A stretch of 64,000 nucleotides of DNA from Chitinophagaceae bacterium. GTDB lineage: Bacteria > Bacteroidota > Bacteroidia > Chitinophagales > Chitinophagaceae. Location: assembly GCA_947447825.1 (NCBI GenBank), contig CANFLL010000005.1, positions 22,995 to 86,994 on the forward strand, in the 5' to 3' direction. Below are positions 41,604 to 50,761 of this stretch, piece by piece (the stretch's first letter is position 1; every line of letters begins with the position of its first letter). The translations under genes and the position numbers were made by a program. Below the pieces are notes generated by a model, which was given only the letters and a program-made list of their open reading frames with translations, ran no database searches and was not told the DNA's origin.

Positions 41604-42908
41604 ATGGATTCAGTAAATATTATTTGGTTTAGAAGAGACTTACGCTTGACTGATAATGCCGCATTGTATCATGCACTCAAAAGCAACAATGCCGTGATGC
41701 CTATCTTTATTTTTGATAGAACCATTTTAGATAAATTGGAAGATAAAGCTGATAGACGTGTCGAATTTATTCATGCGGCACTATCAGAAATGCATAACCA
41801 ATTGGTTGAAATGGGGTGTAGTCTTTCTGTATTTTATAGCACTCCCTTCGAAGCTTTTAAAGAGTTATTATCTCAATATTCAATAGAAAAAGTATTTACT
41901 AACCACGATTACGAACAGTATGCAATAGATAGGGATGCACAAATTGCAGACTTATTGAAGGAGCATGGGGCCAGTTTGCATACTTATAAAGACCAAGTGA
42001 TCTTTGAAAAAAACGAGGTTACCAAAGATGATGGCAAACCCTACACGGTTTTTACGCCCTTTAGTAATAAATGGAAAGCTAAACTGAAACCCTTTCATTT
42101 GAAGGCTTATCCTACTGAAAAATATTTTAACAATTTCTATAAACAACCTTCGCAACCAATACTAACCTTAGAAAGTATTGGATTTGCGGCAGTTGACAAA
42201 CCTTTTCCTAATAAAGAACTTGATATTGCTTTGGTGAGTAAATATCAGGAACAGCGAAATTTTCCTGCCATCAGAGGCACTTCTCAATTGGGTGTGCATC
42301 TTCGTTTTGGTACAGTAAGCATTAGAGAAATTGGCCGAAAATGTGAAGGTGTAAGTATTACCTTTTTGAATGAATTGATATGGCGGGATTTTTATCATGC
42401 CATCCTATGGCATTTTCCGCAGGTTCGCCGGGGACAAGCCTTTAAGAAAGAATATGAGCTGATAGAATGGGAGAATAATGAAACCTATTTTGAGAAATGG
42501 TGTGCTGGACAAACTGGGTATCCAATTGTGGATGCTGGCATGAGAGAACTAAACGCTACTGGCTTCATGCACAATAGGGTGCGTATGATTGTGGCATCTT
42601 TTCTTACTAAACATTTACTGATAGACTGGCGATGGGGAGAAATGTACTTTGCGAAAAAACTCCTCGACTTTGATTATGCTGCTAATAATGGCGGTTGGCA
42701 ATGGGCAGCAGGATCAGGTTGTGATGCGGCACCCTATTTCAGGGTTTTTAACCCAACGTTGCAAACTGAAAAATTTGATAAAGACCTGAAATATATTCGG
42801 AAATGGATACCTGAATTAGATAGTTTCAACTATCCTCAACCTATTGTAGTACATGAAGTTGCTCGCAAAAAAGTATTAGATATTTATGCTAAGGCATTGA
42901 AGGGGTAA
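41604..42908 (+). CDS. Cryptochrome/deoxyribodipyrimidine photo-lyase
   Basis: IIWFRRDLRLTDNAALYHAL; NELIWRDFYHAILWHFP; FDYAANNGGWQWAAGSGCDAAPYFRVFNP. Confidence 0.95.
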   Translation: MDSVNIIWFRRDLRLTDNAALYHALKSNNAVMPIFIFDRTILDKLEDKADRRVEFIHAALSEMHNQLVEMGCSLSVFYSTPFEAFKELLSQYSIEKVFTNHDYEQYAIDRDAQIADLLKEHGASLHTYKDQVIFEKNEVTKDDGKPYTVFTPFSNKWKAKLKPFHLKAYPTEKYFNNFYKQPSQPILTLESIGFAAVDKPFPNKELDIALVSKYQEQRNFPAIRGTSQLGVHLRFGTVSIREIGRKCEGVSITFLNELIWRDFYHAILWHFPQVRRGQAFKKEYELIEWENNETYFEKWCAGQTGYPIVDAGMRELNATGFMHNRVRMIVASFLTKHLLIDWRWGEMYFAKKLLDFDYAANNGGWQWAAGSGCDAAPYFRVFNPTLQTEKFDKDLKYIRKWIPELDSFNYPQPIVVHEVARKKVLDIYAKALKG

Positions 42909-42953
42909 GGATTAAGCAGGTTTTGCTTGTAACTCAACCTGCCTAATATTTTT

Positions 42954-43316
42954 TTATTGTTTTCCAATCTTACTTTGTAAACCACTCCATCCACCACCAT
43001 TATACACTTTGGTAAACCCATTAGAAGTAAGGATATTTTTTGCTGAAGCACTACGCATCCCCGAAGCACAGCAGGTAATGATAGGTTTATCTTTTTTGAG
43101 TTTAGTAAGGTTTTGTGCAAGTTCCCCCAATGGAACATTTATGGATCCTTTAATGTGTCCACCACTATATTCTCCTGAAGAACGTACATCAATAATAGTT
43201 GCACCTTCGGCAACCAATTGGGCATAATCTGTTGGGGTTCCCAACCCAAATAAATTTTTAAGTATATTTATCATGATTGTTATTTTAAATGTAAAAGAGA
43301 GGCTGTTACTTGTCAA
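42954..43316 (-). CDS. Rhodanese-like domain protein
   Basis: TIIDVRSSGEYSGGHIKGSINVPLGEL..KPIITCCASGMRSASAKNIL. Confidence 0.93.
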   Translation of the reverse strand: MTSNSLSFTFKITIMINILKNLFGLGTPTDYAQLVAEGATIIDVRSSGEYSGGHIKGSINVPLGELAQNLTKLKKDKPIITCCASGMRSASAKNILTSNGFTKVYNGGGWSGLQSKIGKQ

Positions 43317-43319
43317 TTA

Positions 43320-43529
43320 TCAATTATTTATCTCACAGCTTCCATCTTCTAAGCATCTTTTAGGTCTGAAGAATCCTGTTGCAATGAAGGCTAATCCAAA
43401 TGCTATCGCAAACCAGCGCCCTTCATCTTGATTTAAAATGCCAATGCTGAGAAAGGTAATGCCAAGTCCCCATCGGATTATTCTGTTTACCCACAGAACT
43501 ATTTTAGTATCGCGGCTATCACCTTTCAT
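43320..43529 (-). CDS. Small membrane protein (DUF2892/YgaP-like)
   Basis: VLWVNRIIRWGLGITFLSIGI..FAIAFGLAFIATGFFRPKRCLEDGSC. Confidence 0.6.
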   Translation of the reverse strand: MKGDSRDTKIVLWVNRIIRWGLGITFLSIGILNQDEGRWFAIAFGLAFIATGFFRPKRCLEDGSCEINN

Positions 43530-43543
43530 AAGTAACTATAATT

Positions 43544-44005
43544 TTAATTCAAAGTAACAGCTTGCAGTATATTGTTATTAAATATTTGCTTTTTATTGTA
43601 ATTCACCTCCCATGTAAGTGGTAAAATTTTCTTAAGCATGTGGCTAACTCCGCAAAACTTCTCTTGAGAAGCATTCACGGCTTCAAGGGCTGCTTCTTTA
43701 TTGGCTTCATCCCCCACAAAGTCATACACTACATGAATAGAAGTGTATTCTATAGGAGGTTGTTTACTAATTTCACCTGTTACTTTTATGGCTAAATCGG
43801 TTACAGGTTTATTTGCCTTACGAAGGATGGCTATTACATCCATACCTGTACAACCAGATAATGCCGACAAAACAAATGGCTTAGGTATTGGGCCACTGTC
43901 TTCGCCACCTACTCTTTCCGGTGCATCCATCACTACGGTATGTCCATTTACTAGTGCATTGAATTGCATCTTGCCCATCCATTGGGTTTCTACTTCGTGT
44001 GTCAT
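43544..44005 (-). CDS. OsmC-family protein
   Basis: PKPFVLSALSGCTGMDVIAILRK..EKFCGVSHML. Confidence 0.93.
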   Translation of the reverse strand: MTHEVETQWMGKMQFNALVNGHTVVMDAPERVGGEDSGPIPKPFVLSALSGCTGMDVIAILRKANKPVTDLAIKVTGEISKQPPIEYTSIHVVYDFVGDEANKEAALEAVNASQEKFCGVSHMLKKILPLTWEVNYNKKQIFNNNILQAVTLN

Positions 44006-44007
44006 AA

Positions 44008-44217
44008 TTACTTTTTTTCATTGTTAATGGTTCTAATTCCAAAAGGCAGATACAAGGGGCAGACGCTTATTAAACTTGTGAGTAGGAATACGCCCGACAA
44101 GGCCAATAGAATTATGGCGGTGATTCCATTAATTAACCCTATAAAATAAATAACACCAATAACAGCAGCAATAAATACCCTGATTAGCTTGTCCATTGTA
44201 CCCATATTCTTTTTCAT
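44008..44217 (-). CDS. YgaP-like small membrane protein (DUF2892)
   Basis: NMGTMDKLIRVFIAAVIGVIYFIGLING..TSLISVCPLYLPFGI. Confidence 0.85.
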   Translation of the reverse strand: MKKNMGTMDKLIRVFIAAVIGVIYFIGLINGITAIILLALSGVFLLTSLISVCPLYLPFGIRTINNEKK

Positions 44218-44280
44218 TGTATTCTTTTTTAATTACAATGTAAAAGTAGAAGGTGGTAAAGTAGAAGTGTGTAACAAAAG

Positions 44281-44925
44281 TTACATATCGCGAAGGAGCT
44301 TTATTTGGTTACGGTAAAGCAGCAGCTTATTGTCGTTTTCTAGTTTCTTTAATAATCGGGAAATTACTTCTCGGGAGGAAGCCAATTCTTCAGCTATTTG
44401 TTGGTGTGAAATGTTTAATAATGATGAACCTGTTGCCTTAGATTTTTCTTTTAGGTAAGATACTAATCTTTCGTCTAGTTTTTGGAAAGCAATATGGTCG
44501 ATGGTTTTTAATAGTTCGTTGAAACGGTGGCGAATAGTTTTCATTACAAAGCTTTTCCAGCTAGGGTATTTAGTCATCCATTCGTCCATTACTGAAATGG
44601 GCAATGATAGCATTTCTACATCTTCTTCTGCAACTGCTCTTATCTCGCTTGGAAATTGTTCCATACAGCAAGTAAAAGTCATGGCACAACTTTCTATTGG
44701 ATTGACGTAGTAGAGTAATATTTCTCTCCCTCTTTCATCTATTCTAGTCACTTTTATAGTGCCAGATAAGATGATTGGCATTTGCTTTATCAACTGACCA
44801 ATATCTATAATGACATTTCCTGCTTTTATAGAAACTAGTTTCGATTTAGTCTCTAAAGCTGCAATCAATTCTGGTTCGAATATATATTGAAACCTTTCTT
44901 TAATATTTACTGATTCAGAAGCCAT
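44281..44925 (-). CDS. Crp/Fnr-family transcriptional regulator
   Basis: cNMP-like domain and HTH ISHQQIAEELASSREVISRLLKKLEND; ATG at 44925 preferred over upstream start. Confidence 0.92.
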   Translation of the reverse strand: MASESVNIKERFQYIFEPELIAALETKSKLVSIKAGNVIIDIGQLIKQMPIILSGTIKVTRIDERGREILLYYVNPIESCAMTFTCCMEQFPSEIRAVAEEDVEMLSLPISVMDEWMTKYPSWKSFVMKTIRHRFNELLKTIDHIAFQKLDERLVSYLKEKSKATGSSLLNISHQQIAEELASSREVISRLLKKLENDNKLLLYRNQIKLLRDM

Positions 44926-44940
44926 AACGCCGAAAGTGTT

Positions 44941-45086
44941 TAACACAAAGGACACTAAGAAGAAACTAAGGACACCAAGGTTTAAAGTCCAAATCAAATT
45001 GTATTGAACACAAACTATAATAAATAATCCTTGTGTTTATTAGGAAAACCTTTGTGCTCTTAATGGTTAAATAGTCCTGAGTAGCC
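44941..45086. repeat. Dispersed imperfect-hairpin element copy 2
   Basis: acacaaaggacactaag..actaaggacaccaaggttt..aatccttgtgtttattaggaaaacctttgtgctcttaatggtta. Confidence 0.6.
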
Positions 45087-45162
45087 ATTTGATTTATCAA
45101 CCACAAATAAGAAAGGGGTTGCCTTTAAAGACAACCCCTCCAATATAGTATGTAGCAAAAGA

Positions 45163-45336
45163 CTATTTTTCTTCTAAGAAATCCTTAATCTTATCCTTAT
45201 GGATGATTGCTTCTTTAAAAGTATATGCACCAGTCTTAGGGCTGCGTACAGCCTTGATTACTTTAGTGTAGTTTTTTGCCTCAGCGGCTGCTTTCTGATC
45301 TTTTGTCTTAATCGCCGTTTTTGCTGCTTTTGCCAT
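45163..45336 (-). CDS. DUF4295-type small basic protein (57 aa)
   Basis: MAKAAKTAIKTKDQKAAAEAKNYTKVIKAVRSPKTGAYTFKEAIIHKDKIKDFLEEK; just downstream of rpmG. Confidence 0.85.
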   Translation of the reverse strand: MAKAAKTAIKTKDQKAAAEAKNYTKVIKAVRSPKTGAYTFKEAIIHKDKIKDFLEEK

Positions 45337-45338
45337 GA

Positions 45339-45521
45339 TTATTTAATTTCTTTATGAACAGTTACTTTTTTCAAAATTGGGTTAAACTTCTTCAACTCCA
45401 AACGTTCTGGGTTGTTTTTCTTATTTTTCTTGGTGATATAGCGACTAGTACCTGGTTGACCACTTGTTTTGTGCTCGGTACATTCTAAAATCACCTGAAC
45501 TCTATTGCCTTTCTTTGCCAT
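45339..45521 (-). CDS. rpmG: 50S ribosomal protein L33
   Basis: [48 protein letters not shown]. Confidence 0.97.
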   Translation of the reverse strand: MAKKGNRVQVILECTEHKTSGQPGTSRYITKKNKKNNPERLELKKFNPILKKVTVHKEIK

Positions 45522-45548
45522 TGCTATTAATAGTTTGCAGTGTTATAA

Positions 45549-45785
45549 TTAAATTTTTTCTCCTTTAGCCCTCAAAAGCTTTACAGTAGCACCCAAACCA
45601 TTTTTATTGATGGTACGGATAGCTTCAGAAGATACCTTTAAGGTAATCCAACGGTCTTCCTCAGCATAGAAGAAACGCTTAGTTTGTAAATTTGGCAAGA
45701 ACCTGCGTTTAGTCTTAATGTTTGAGTGAGAAACACTATTTCCTGTGATTGGCCTCTTACCTGTTACCTGACATACTCTAGACAT
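45549..45785 (-). CDS. rpmB: 50S ribosomal protein L28
   Basis: [38 protein letters not shown]. Confidence 0.97.
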   Translation of the reverse strand: MSRVCQVTGKRPITGNSVSHSNIKTKRRFLPNLQTKRFFYAEEDRWITLKVSSEAIRTINKNGLGATVKLLRAKGEKI

Positions 45786-45973
45786 GATGTAAAATTTTTC
45801 GGACGGCAAATGTATGGGTTGATTTTTGAATAGCAATGGATAATTCAAAAAATAGTCTTCTTTTTTATTGATTTATATTTCAAAACTAATAAAAAAAGAT
45901 TCAATGGAACTATTAGCGGATAATATTTGTTCATTTGCCATTCAAAATATAGTATTCATTTAAAAATGCAGTT

Positions 45974-46798
45974 ATGAAATCAATCTTGAGTTTCTTATTA
46001 TTTGCTGTTACAAGCTTTTCGTTTGGTCAAAAACATGAGCTAACAAAACTTTGGGAAACAGACACAGTTCTCAAAACACCTGAGAGTGCTTTGCCATACT
46101 TTAAAGGAGATTATCTCTTTGTTTCGAATATTGATGGAAAAGCAAATGAAAAAGATGGGAAAGGATCTATCGGTAAAGTCTCATTCGAAGGTAAAGTATT
46201 GCTTACAGACTGGATATCTGGGTTGAATGCTCCTAAAGGAATGGGGATTTATAAAAACAAGCTCTACGTTGCCGACCTATCCGAAGTAGTGGTAATTGAC
46301 ATCAAAAAGGCTAAAATTATAAATCACATACCAGTGGAAGGTGCTACTTTTTTGAACGACATTGCTATTGATAAAAATGGAGTAGTGTATGTAAGCGATA
46401 CGAGAAAGTTTACTGTACACAAAATAGAAAATGAAGTAGCTAGTCTTTACCTAGATAAACTTAAAGGACCAAATGGTTTATATTGCGATAAGGATACACT
46501 TTATGTGTTAGACAAAGGTTCTCTTTTGAAAGTTGATGTTAAAAAGAAAATCACAACGGTGGCTGATGGAATGGAAGCTAGTACTGATGGATTGGAAAAA
46601 GTGGACGATGGAGAGTTTTTGGTTACTGCTTGGTCTGGCATCTGTTATTATGTAAAAGCTGATGGTAGTAAGCAAGTGTTGTTTGATAACAGAGACAAAA
46701 AAATTAACAGTGCCGACATTGGCTTCGATCCTAAGAAAAAGATTGTATATGTGCCAACATTCTATGGGAACAAGATTGTGGCCTATCAACTGAAATAA
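45974..46798 (+). CDS. SMP-30/gluconolactonase-like secreted beta-propeller protein
   Basis: Signal peptide; GLNAPKGMGIYKNKLYVADLSEVVVIDI..NGVVYVSDT..GPNGLYCDKDTLYV. Confidence 0.8.
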   Translation: MKSILSFLLFAVTSFSFGQKHELTKLWETDTVLKTPESALPYFKGDYLFVSNIDGKANEKDGKGSIGKVSFEGKVLLTDWISGLNAPKGMGIYKNKLYVADLSEVVVIDIKKAKIINHIPVEGATFLNDIAIDKNGVVYVSDTRKFTVHKIENEVASLYLDKLKGPNGLYCDKDTLYVLDKGSLLKVDVKKKITTVADGMEASTDGLEKVDDGEFLVTAWSGICYYVKADGSKQVLFDNRDKKINSADIGFDPKKKIVYVPTFYGNKIVAYQLK

Positions 46799-46894
46799 GT
46801 GAAAAATATGAGTGGTAAGTGGTGTATCGAATTTTGAGAGTGTAAGTTGAAAGTAAACCTTTTTGCCACTTACCTCTCATATTTTTCACTTATT
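46794..46894. terminator. Long inverted repeat (29-bp arms, 1 mismatch) between convergent genes
   Basis: aataagtgaaaaatatgagtggtaagtgg (46794-46822) / ccacttacctctcatatttttcacttatt (46866-46894). Confidence 0.7.
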
Positions 46895-46932
46895 TGATTA
46901 TCGACTCTTAATTTAAAATCCAAATTCCAAAT

Positions 46933-47574
46933 TTACAATTTCTCTTCCTCCGCCCATTCTGCATTGCAGCGTTCAATGAAGTTGAGTATTTCTTCGCGTC
47001 CTTGGTTTTTGGTGGCACTAGTCACGAAACTCTGTGGCAGAAATTGCCATGTTTCACGCATTGCATCCAGAAAAGCTTTCACATTACGATCAACAGCTCC
47101 AGGCTTTTCTTTATCTGATTTAGTGAATGCTAACGTGAATGGTATTTGCCATTCTGCCAATTGGGTTAAAAAAGCCAAATCAATCTTCTGAGGACCATGA
47201 CGACTGTCTATCAACACAAAAACATTAATAAGATTAGGTCTTTTGCGCAGGTAGTTTTCTATCATCTGTTCCCAACGGCGGCGAGTGCTTTGCGAAATAA
47301 CTGCATAACCATACCCTGGCAAATCTACCAGATTCCATTTCATTCTTGGTGCTTTAGGCCCTGTAGTACTCTCTATGGAAAAGTGATTAATAAGCTGTGT
47401 TTTGCCCGGAGAGGCAGAGGTTTTAGCCAGCTTTTGTTGCTTACATATAGAGTTGATGAGGGATGATTTGCCCACATTACTACGACCAATAAATGCATAT
47501 TCGGGCCTATCGGGCGGCGGGCATTGGGCAACATCCGGAGAGGAGATAACGTAGGTAGCTGATATAATTTGCAT
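46933..47574 (-). CDS. engB: Ribosome biogenesis GTP-binding protein YihA/YsxC
   Basis: PEYAFIGRSNVGKSSLINSIC..KTQLINHFSI..NLVDLPGYGYA. Confidence 0.97.
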   Translation of the reverse strand: MQIISATYVISSPDVAQCPPPDRPEYAFIGRSNVGKSSLINSICKQQKLAKTSASPGKTQLINHFSIESTTGPKAPRMKWNLVDLPGYGYAVISQSTRRRWEQMIENYLRKRPNLINVFVLIDSRHGPQKIDLAFLTQLAEWQIPFTLAFTKSDKEKPGAVDRNVKAFLDAMRETWQFLPQSFVTSATKNQGREEILNFIERCNAEWAEEEKL

Positions 47575-47615
47575 CGTGTAAAGATAGTGTTCTGAAATTG
47601 TATGAGAAATAAAGA

Positions 47616-47978
47616 ATGATTATCCGCTATTTGGTAATTCACTCTACTTTCCCTTTAATCTTCGCTGTCATCCTGTAGGGATCTAACAAAATTATGGAAT
47701 TTGTATAACTCGGTTACATCCCTTCTGGATGACGTGTGTGTAACATTTTTTCAACAGAAATGAAATATGAATAATTTGCCACCAATTTCGCTAATGAACA
47801 CTAATAAATATATTCTATTCCATTCGTGTTTATTAGTGTAGTTAGTGGCAAAATGCTTTCTCTGCCAAGTTTTCTTGTCTCCATAAACTCTTTGAAAAAA
47901 AATGTTACACACATACCTGTATGACAGCGAAGTGTTTATTAGGTTCTTGAAATATTTTACCAAATAGCGGATAGTCAT
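47616..47978. mobile_element. MITE-like nested inverted-repeat element, 363 bp, 22-bp terminal inverted repeats
   Basis: TIRs atgattatccgctatttggtaa / ttaccaaatagcggatagtcat (21/22) plus several internal complementary blocks in nested order. Confidence 0.6.
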
Positions 47979-48335
47979 TAAATTTTGATTATAAGCTCCA
48001 CCTCTGCGTTCCTAAATGCAAACTATTAACCACACCTTTGATGAGAAACAAAAAGGCATTGAAATTTAGGTGTATAACCAAAACAAAAAAGCCTCTAGTT
48101 CTTTGATTAAAGCGTAGCATTTTAGTAATAAAGTACGGAACATTGGTTTTTTGGTAGATAAATTGGAATCCAAAATGTTCACTTTTATGTTAAAATGGTG
48201 AAAAGTTGGCACATAAAAAAGAGAATTGAACTGAAAAGTGTCCTAAAAAAGTTTGCAAGTGTGTGTTTTTAATCAAAACACCTACTAAACAATCTAAACA
48301 GTACCCCTAATCAGTTATAAATGAACCAGTGAAAG

Positions 48336-48372
48336 TTTGATGTTCCAGAACATCAAACCCAAGTTCTGGAAC
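48336..48372. promoter_or_regulatory. Pair of GTTCNNGAAC palindromes 21 bp apart, first embedded in a 22-bp palindrome
   Basis: tttgatgttc-ca-gaacatcaaa (48336-48357) and gttctggaac (48363-48372). Confidence 0.5.
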
Positions 48373-48933
48373 ATTGACTAAAAATTGTGCTCTTAAAAAA
48401 ACTTTAACACACCCAAAATGCATACATTCAAATTTTCCCTCTATTTTCTGTATTGATGGCTTACGAAAACACGGGTTATTAAATATTTTTTAAACAATTT
48501 TTAAATCGTAAAATCACGTCACAAGCAGTAATAGGTTTCAGGGGATTAAGGGTTGTTCAAATTATAGTGCGCAGAAGAGAAATAGCAGATGCCATTTTAG
48601 AAAGCACTTACTATACCACACCAAGCCCTACTCTAATTGAAATTAGGGATTCAGCAAGCTTGTTAGAATTAAAATATAATCTCTCCCGCAAAAAAGGGCC
48701 AGCAGCTACAAACGCAATGCGGCTACAATTGAAAGCACATAGAAAAATAATGGTTAAATTCTTGGCTTACAACCAGCAAGCCAGTGGAGGTGATGCCACA
48801 AAAATAGAAACAGCTTCATTAACTGTTAATGGAAGCGGTACAGCATCACAACTTTTGGGTAGGGTATATGGATTAAAAGGAAAAACAAGCGACATGATTG
48901 GTCAATTATTTATTTTTGTTAGGGTTATAATTT

Positions 48934-50238
48934 TCAAGATAATCCCAGTCCCAAAAACTCTCCCACCACAAATACACTTCCGCACACTAGAATTAAATCT
49001 TGTTTAGTTGCATGGTCTTTGGCTGCTTGCACCGCATCGGTCGCTGTTGCATAATGGTTGCCTATCAATCCAAAAGCCTTGCCCTGTGCTTGCATCATTT
49101 GCTCATTAAGTGCTCTGGGTATTTGTGCTTTGGTGAAATAGTAGGTGGCCTGTTTGGGTAATAGTGCCAATACGCCATTTATGTCCTTGTCCTTCGCCAT
49201 CCCAATCACAACATGAAGGTGGGTGTAGGTGCAAAGTTCCAATTGTTCCACTAGTTGCTTAATGCCGTCCTCATTGTGCGCCACATCCACAATCAGGAGT
49301 GGATCTTTCTGTATCATTTCCCAACGACCATGCAAACCAGTAAGTTGTTTCACGTTGCATAATCCCTTTTTAATGGTCTCCCTTGTTAATACATAACCAA
49401 TTTTGTTCAGTTGGCTGGTTGCTTCCAGTACGGTAAGTAGGTTTTTAATCTGATATAAGCCAGGCAAATCCAACTGATACGTTTCATGTTCATTTGTGTT
49501 GTTTACGGCAACTTCAATGGTAAGTAGATGGGGTTCGGCATTGAAATTTACTACATAGCGTGTTTGTTGTGCAAAAATGATGGGGCTGTTTTCATTGTTT
49601 GCCTTATCCTTAAAGATGGACTTTGTTTCGGGCAATGCTTCTCCAATCACCACAGGAATAGAGGGTTTTATGATACCCGCTTTTTCAAAAGCTATTCCTT
49701 GGAGTGTATTACCTAAAATGCTTACATGATCGAAACCTATATTGGTTATGATGCTTAATTGTGGGGTGATGATATTGGTACTGTCTAATCTGCCACCCAA
49801 GCCCACTTCAATCACAGCTACATCTACTTGTTGTTGGGCAAAATAGTAGAAAGCCATTGCTACCGTTATCTCAAAAAACGAAGGTTGAATCTCCTCGATA
49901 AGTGGGATTACCTTTTGGGTAAAGTCAATCACAAATTGTTCATCACACCATTGCCCGTTCACCTTAATGCGTTCCCTAAAGTCTACCAAATGAGGAGAAG
50001 TGTATAAACCAGTTTTGTATCCGCCAGTTTGCAAGATAGCTGCAAGTGAATGGCTGGTGCTTCCTTTGCCATTTGTGCCAGCAACATGTATGCTCTTAAA
50101 TTGCCGATGTGGATTGCCTAATGCCTCACAAAGCAGAATAGTATTCGTTAAATCTACCTTCAAAGCTGCAGCACCAATGTGGCTAAACATGGGTAGTTTA
50201 TTGAACAAATAATCGAGTGTTTCCTTGTAAGTCATCAT
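48934..50238 (-). CDS. folC: Folylpolyglutamate synthase/dihydrofolate synthase
   Basis: SIHVAGTNGKGSTSHSLAAIL..GLYTSPHLVDFRERIKVNG..EVGLGGRLDSTN. Confidence 0.96.
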   Translation of the reverse strand: MMTYKETLDYLFNKLPMFSHIGAAALKVDLTNTILLCEALGNPHRQFKSIHVAGTNGKGSTSHSLAAILQTGGYKTGLYTSPHLVDFRERIKVNGQWCDEQFVIDFTQKVIPLIEEIQPSFFEITVAMAFYYFAQQQVDVAVIEVGLGGRLDSTNIITPQLSIITNIGFDHVSILGNTLQGIAFEKAGIIKPSIPVVIGEALPETKSIFKDKANNENSPIIFAQQTRYVVNFNAEPHLLTIEVAVNNTNEHETYQLDLPGLYQIKNLLTVLEATSQLNKIGYVLTRETIKKGLCNVKQLTGLHGRWEMIQKDPLLIVDVAHNEDGIKQLVEQLELCTYTHLHVVIGMAKDKDINGVLALLPKQATYYFTKAQIPRALNEQMMQAQGKAFGLIGNHYATATDAVQAAKDHATKQDLILVCGSVFVVGEFLGLGLS

Positions 50239-50295
50239 TTGTAATGTTTAATGATTAGTTGTTTAATTAGGGATTAATCTTCAAACATTAAACAT

Positions 50296-50658
50296 TTAAT
50301 CATTATTATGGTTACGCTTTGCTGTTTTTATACTACTGGTTATCATTTTTAGGAGTTCGATAGCTTCATTATTAATACTTTCAAACTGGGGTTTAATTAT
50401 GTAATTAGTTAGTTTTAGCAGTTCTAACCAATATAGTGTTTCATTAATTTCTTTTTGAGACATAGATAATCTATGAATAAAATTCGGTCTGCTTTCTCCA
50501 AAACACGTTTACCTAATATTTGCTCCAACTGATGTGCTACTTCTAATTATCTGCTTCGAGATTAAATACTCCTTATGATCTGTATCTAGAAACTTATATA
50601 AATTAACAATACGAACTGCAAAGAATAAGCTTTTATCTTTCAATATATTTCCTTTCAA
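50296..50658 (-). pseudogene. Four-helix-bundle (S23-type) protein interrupted by TAA (50509-50511)
   Basis: FAVRIVNLYKFLDTDHKEYLISKQIIRSSTSVGANIR*TCFGESRPNFIHRLSMSQKEINETLYWLELL...IELLKMITSSIKTAKRN in one frame. Confidence 0.8.
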
Positions 50659-50761
50659 GGAATAATAGTGAATAATGAGTAACGATAATTGATTAACACA
50701 AGTGATTAAATTTTTAGAAAGATAAAAAGAGGTACAATTGTTAATCACTAATCATTAAAAA

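Noticed and set aside
47751-47978. 75-aa ORF MTIRYLVKYFKNLINTS...
   Set aside because: Lies inside the palindromic MITE-like element; no coding evidence.
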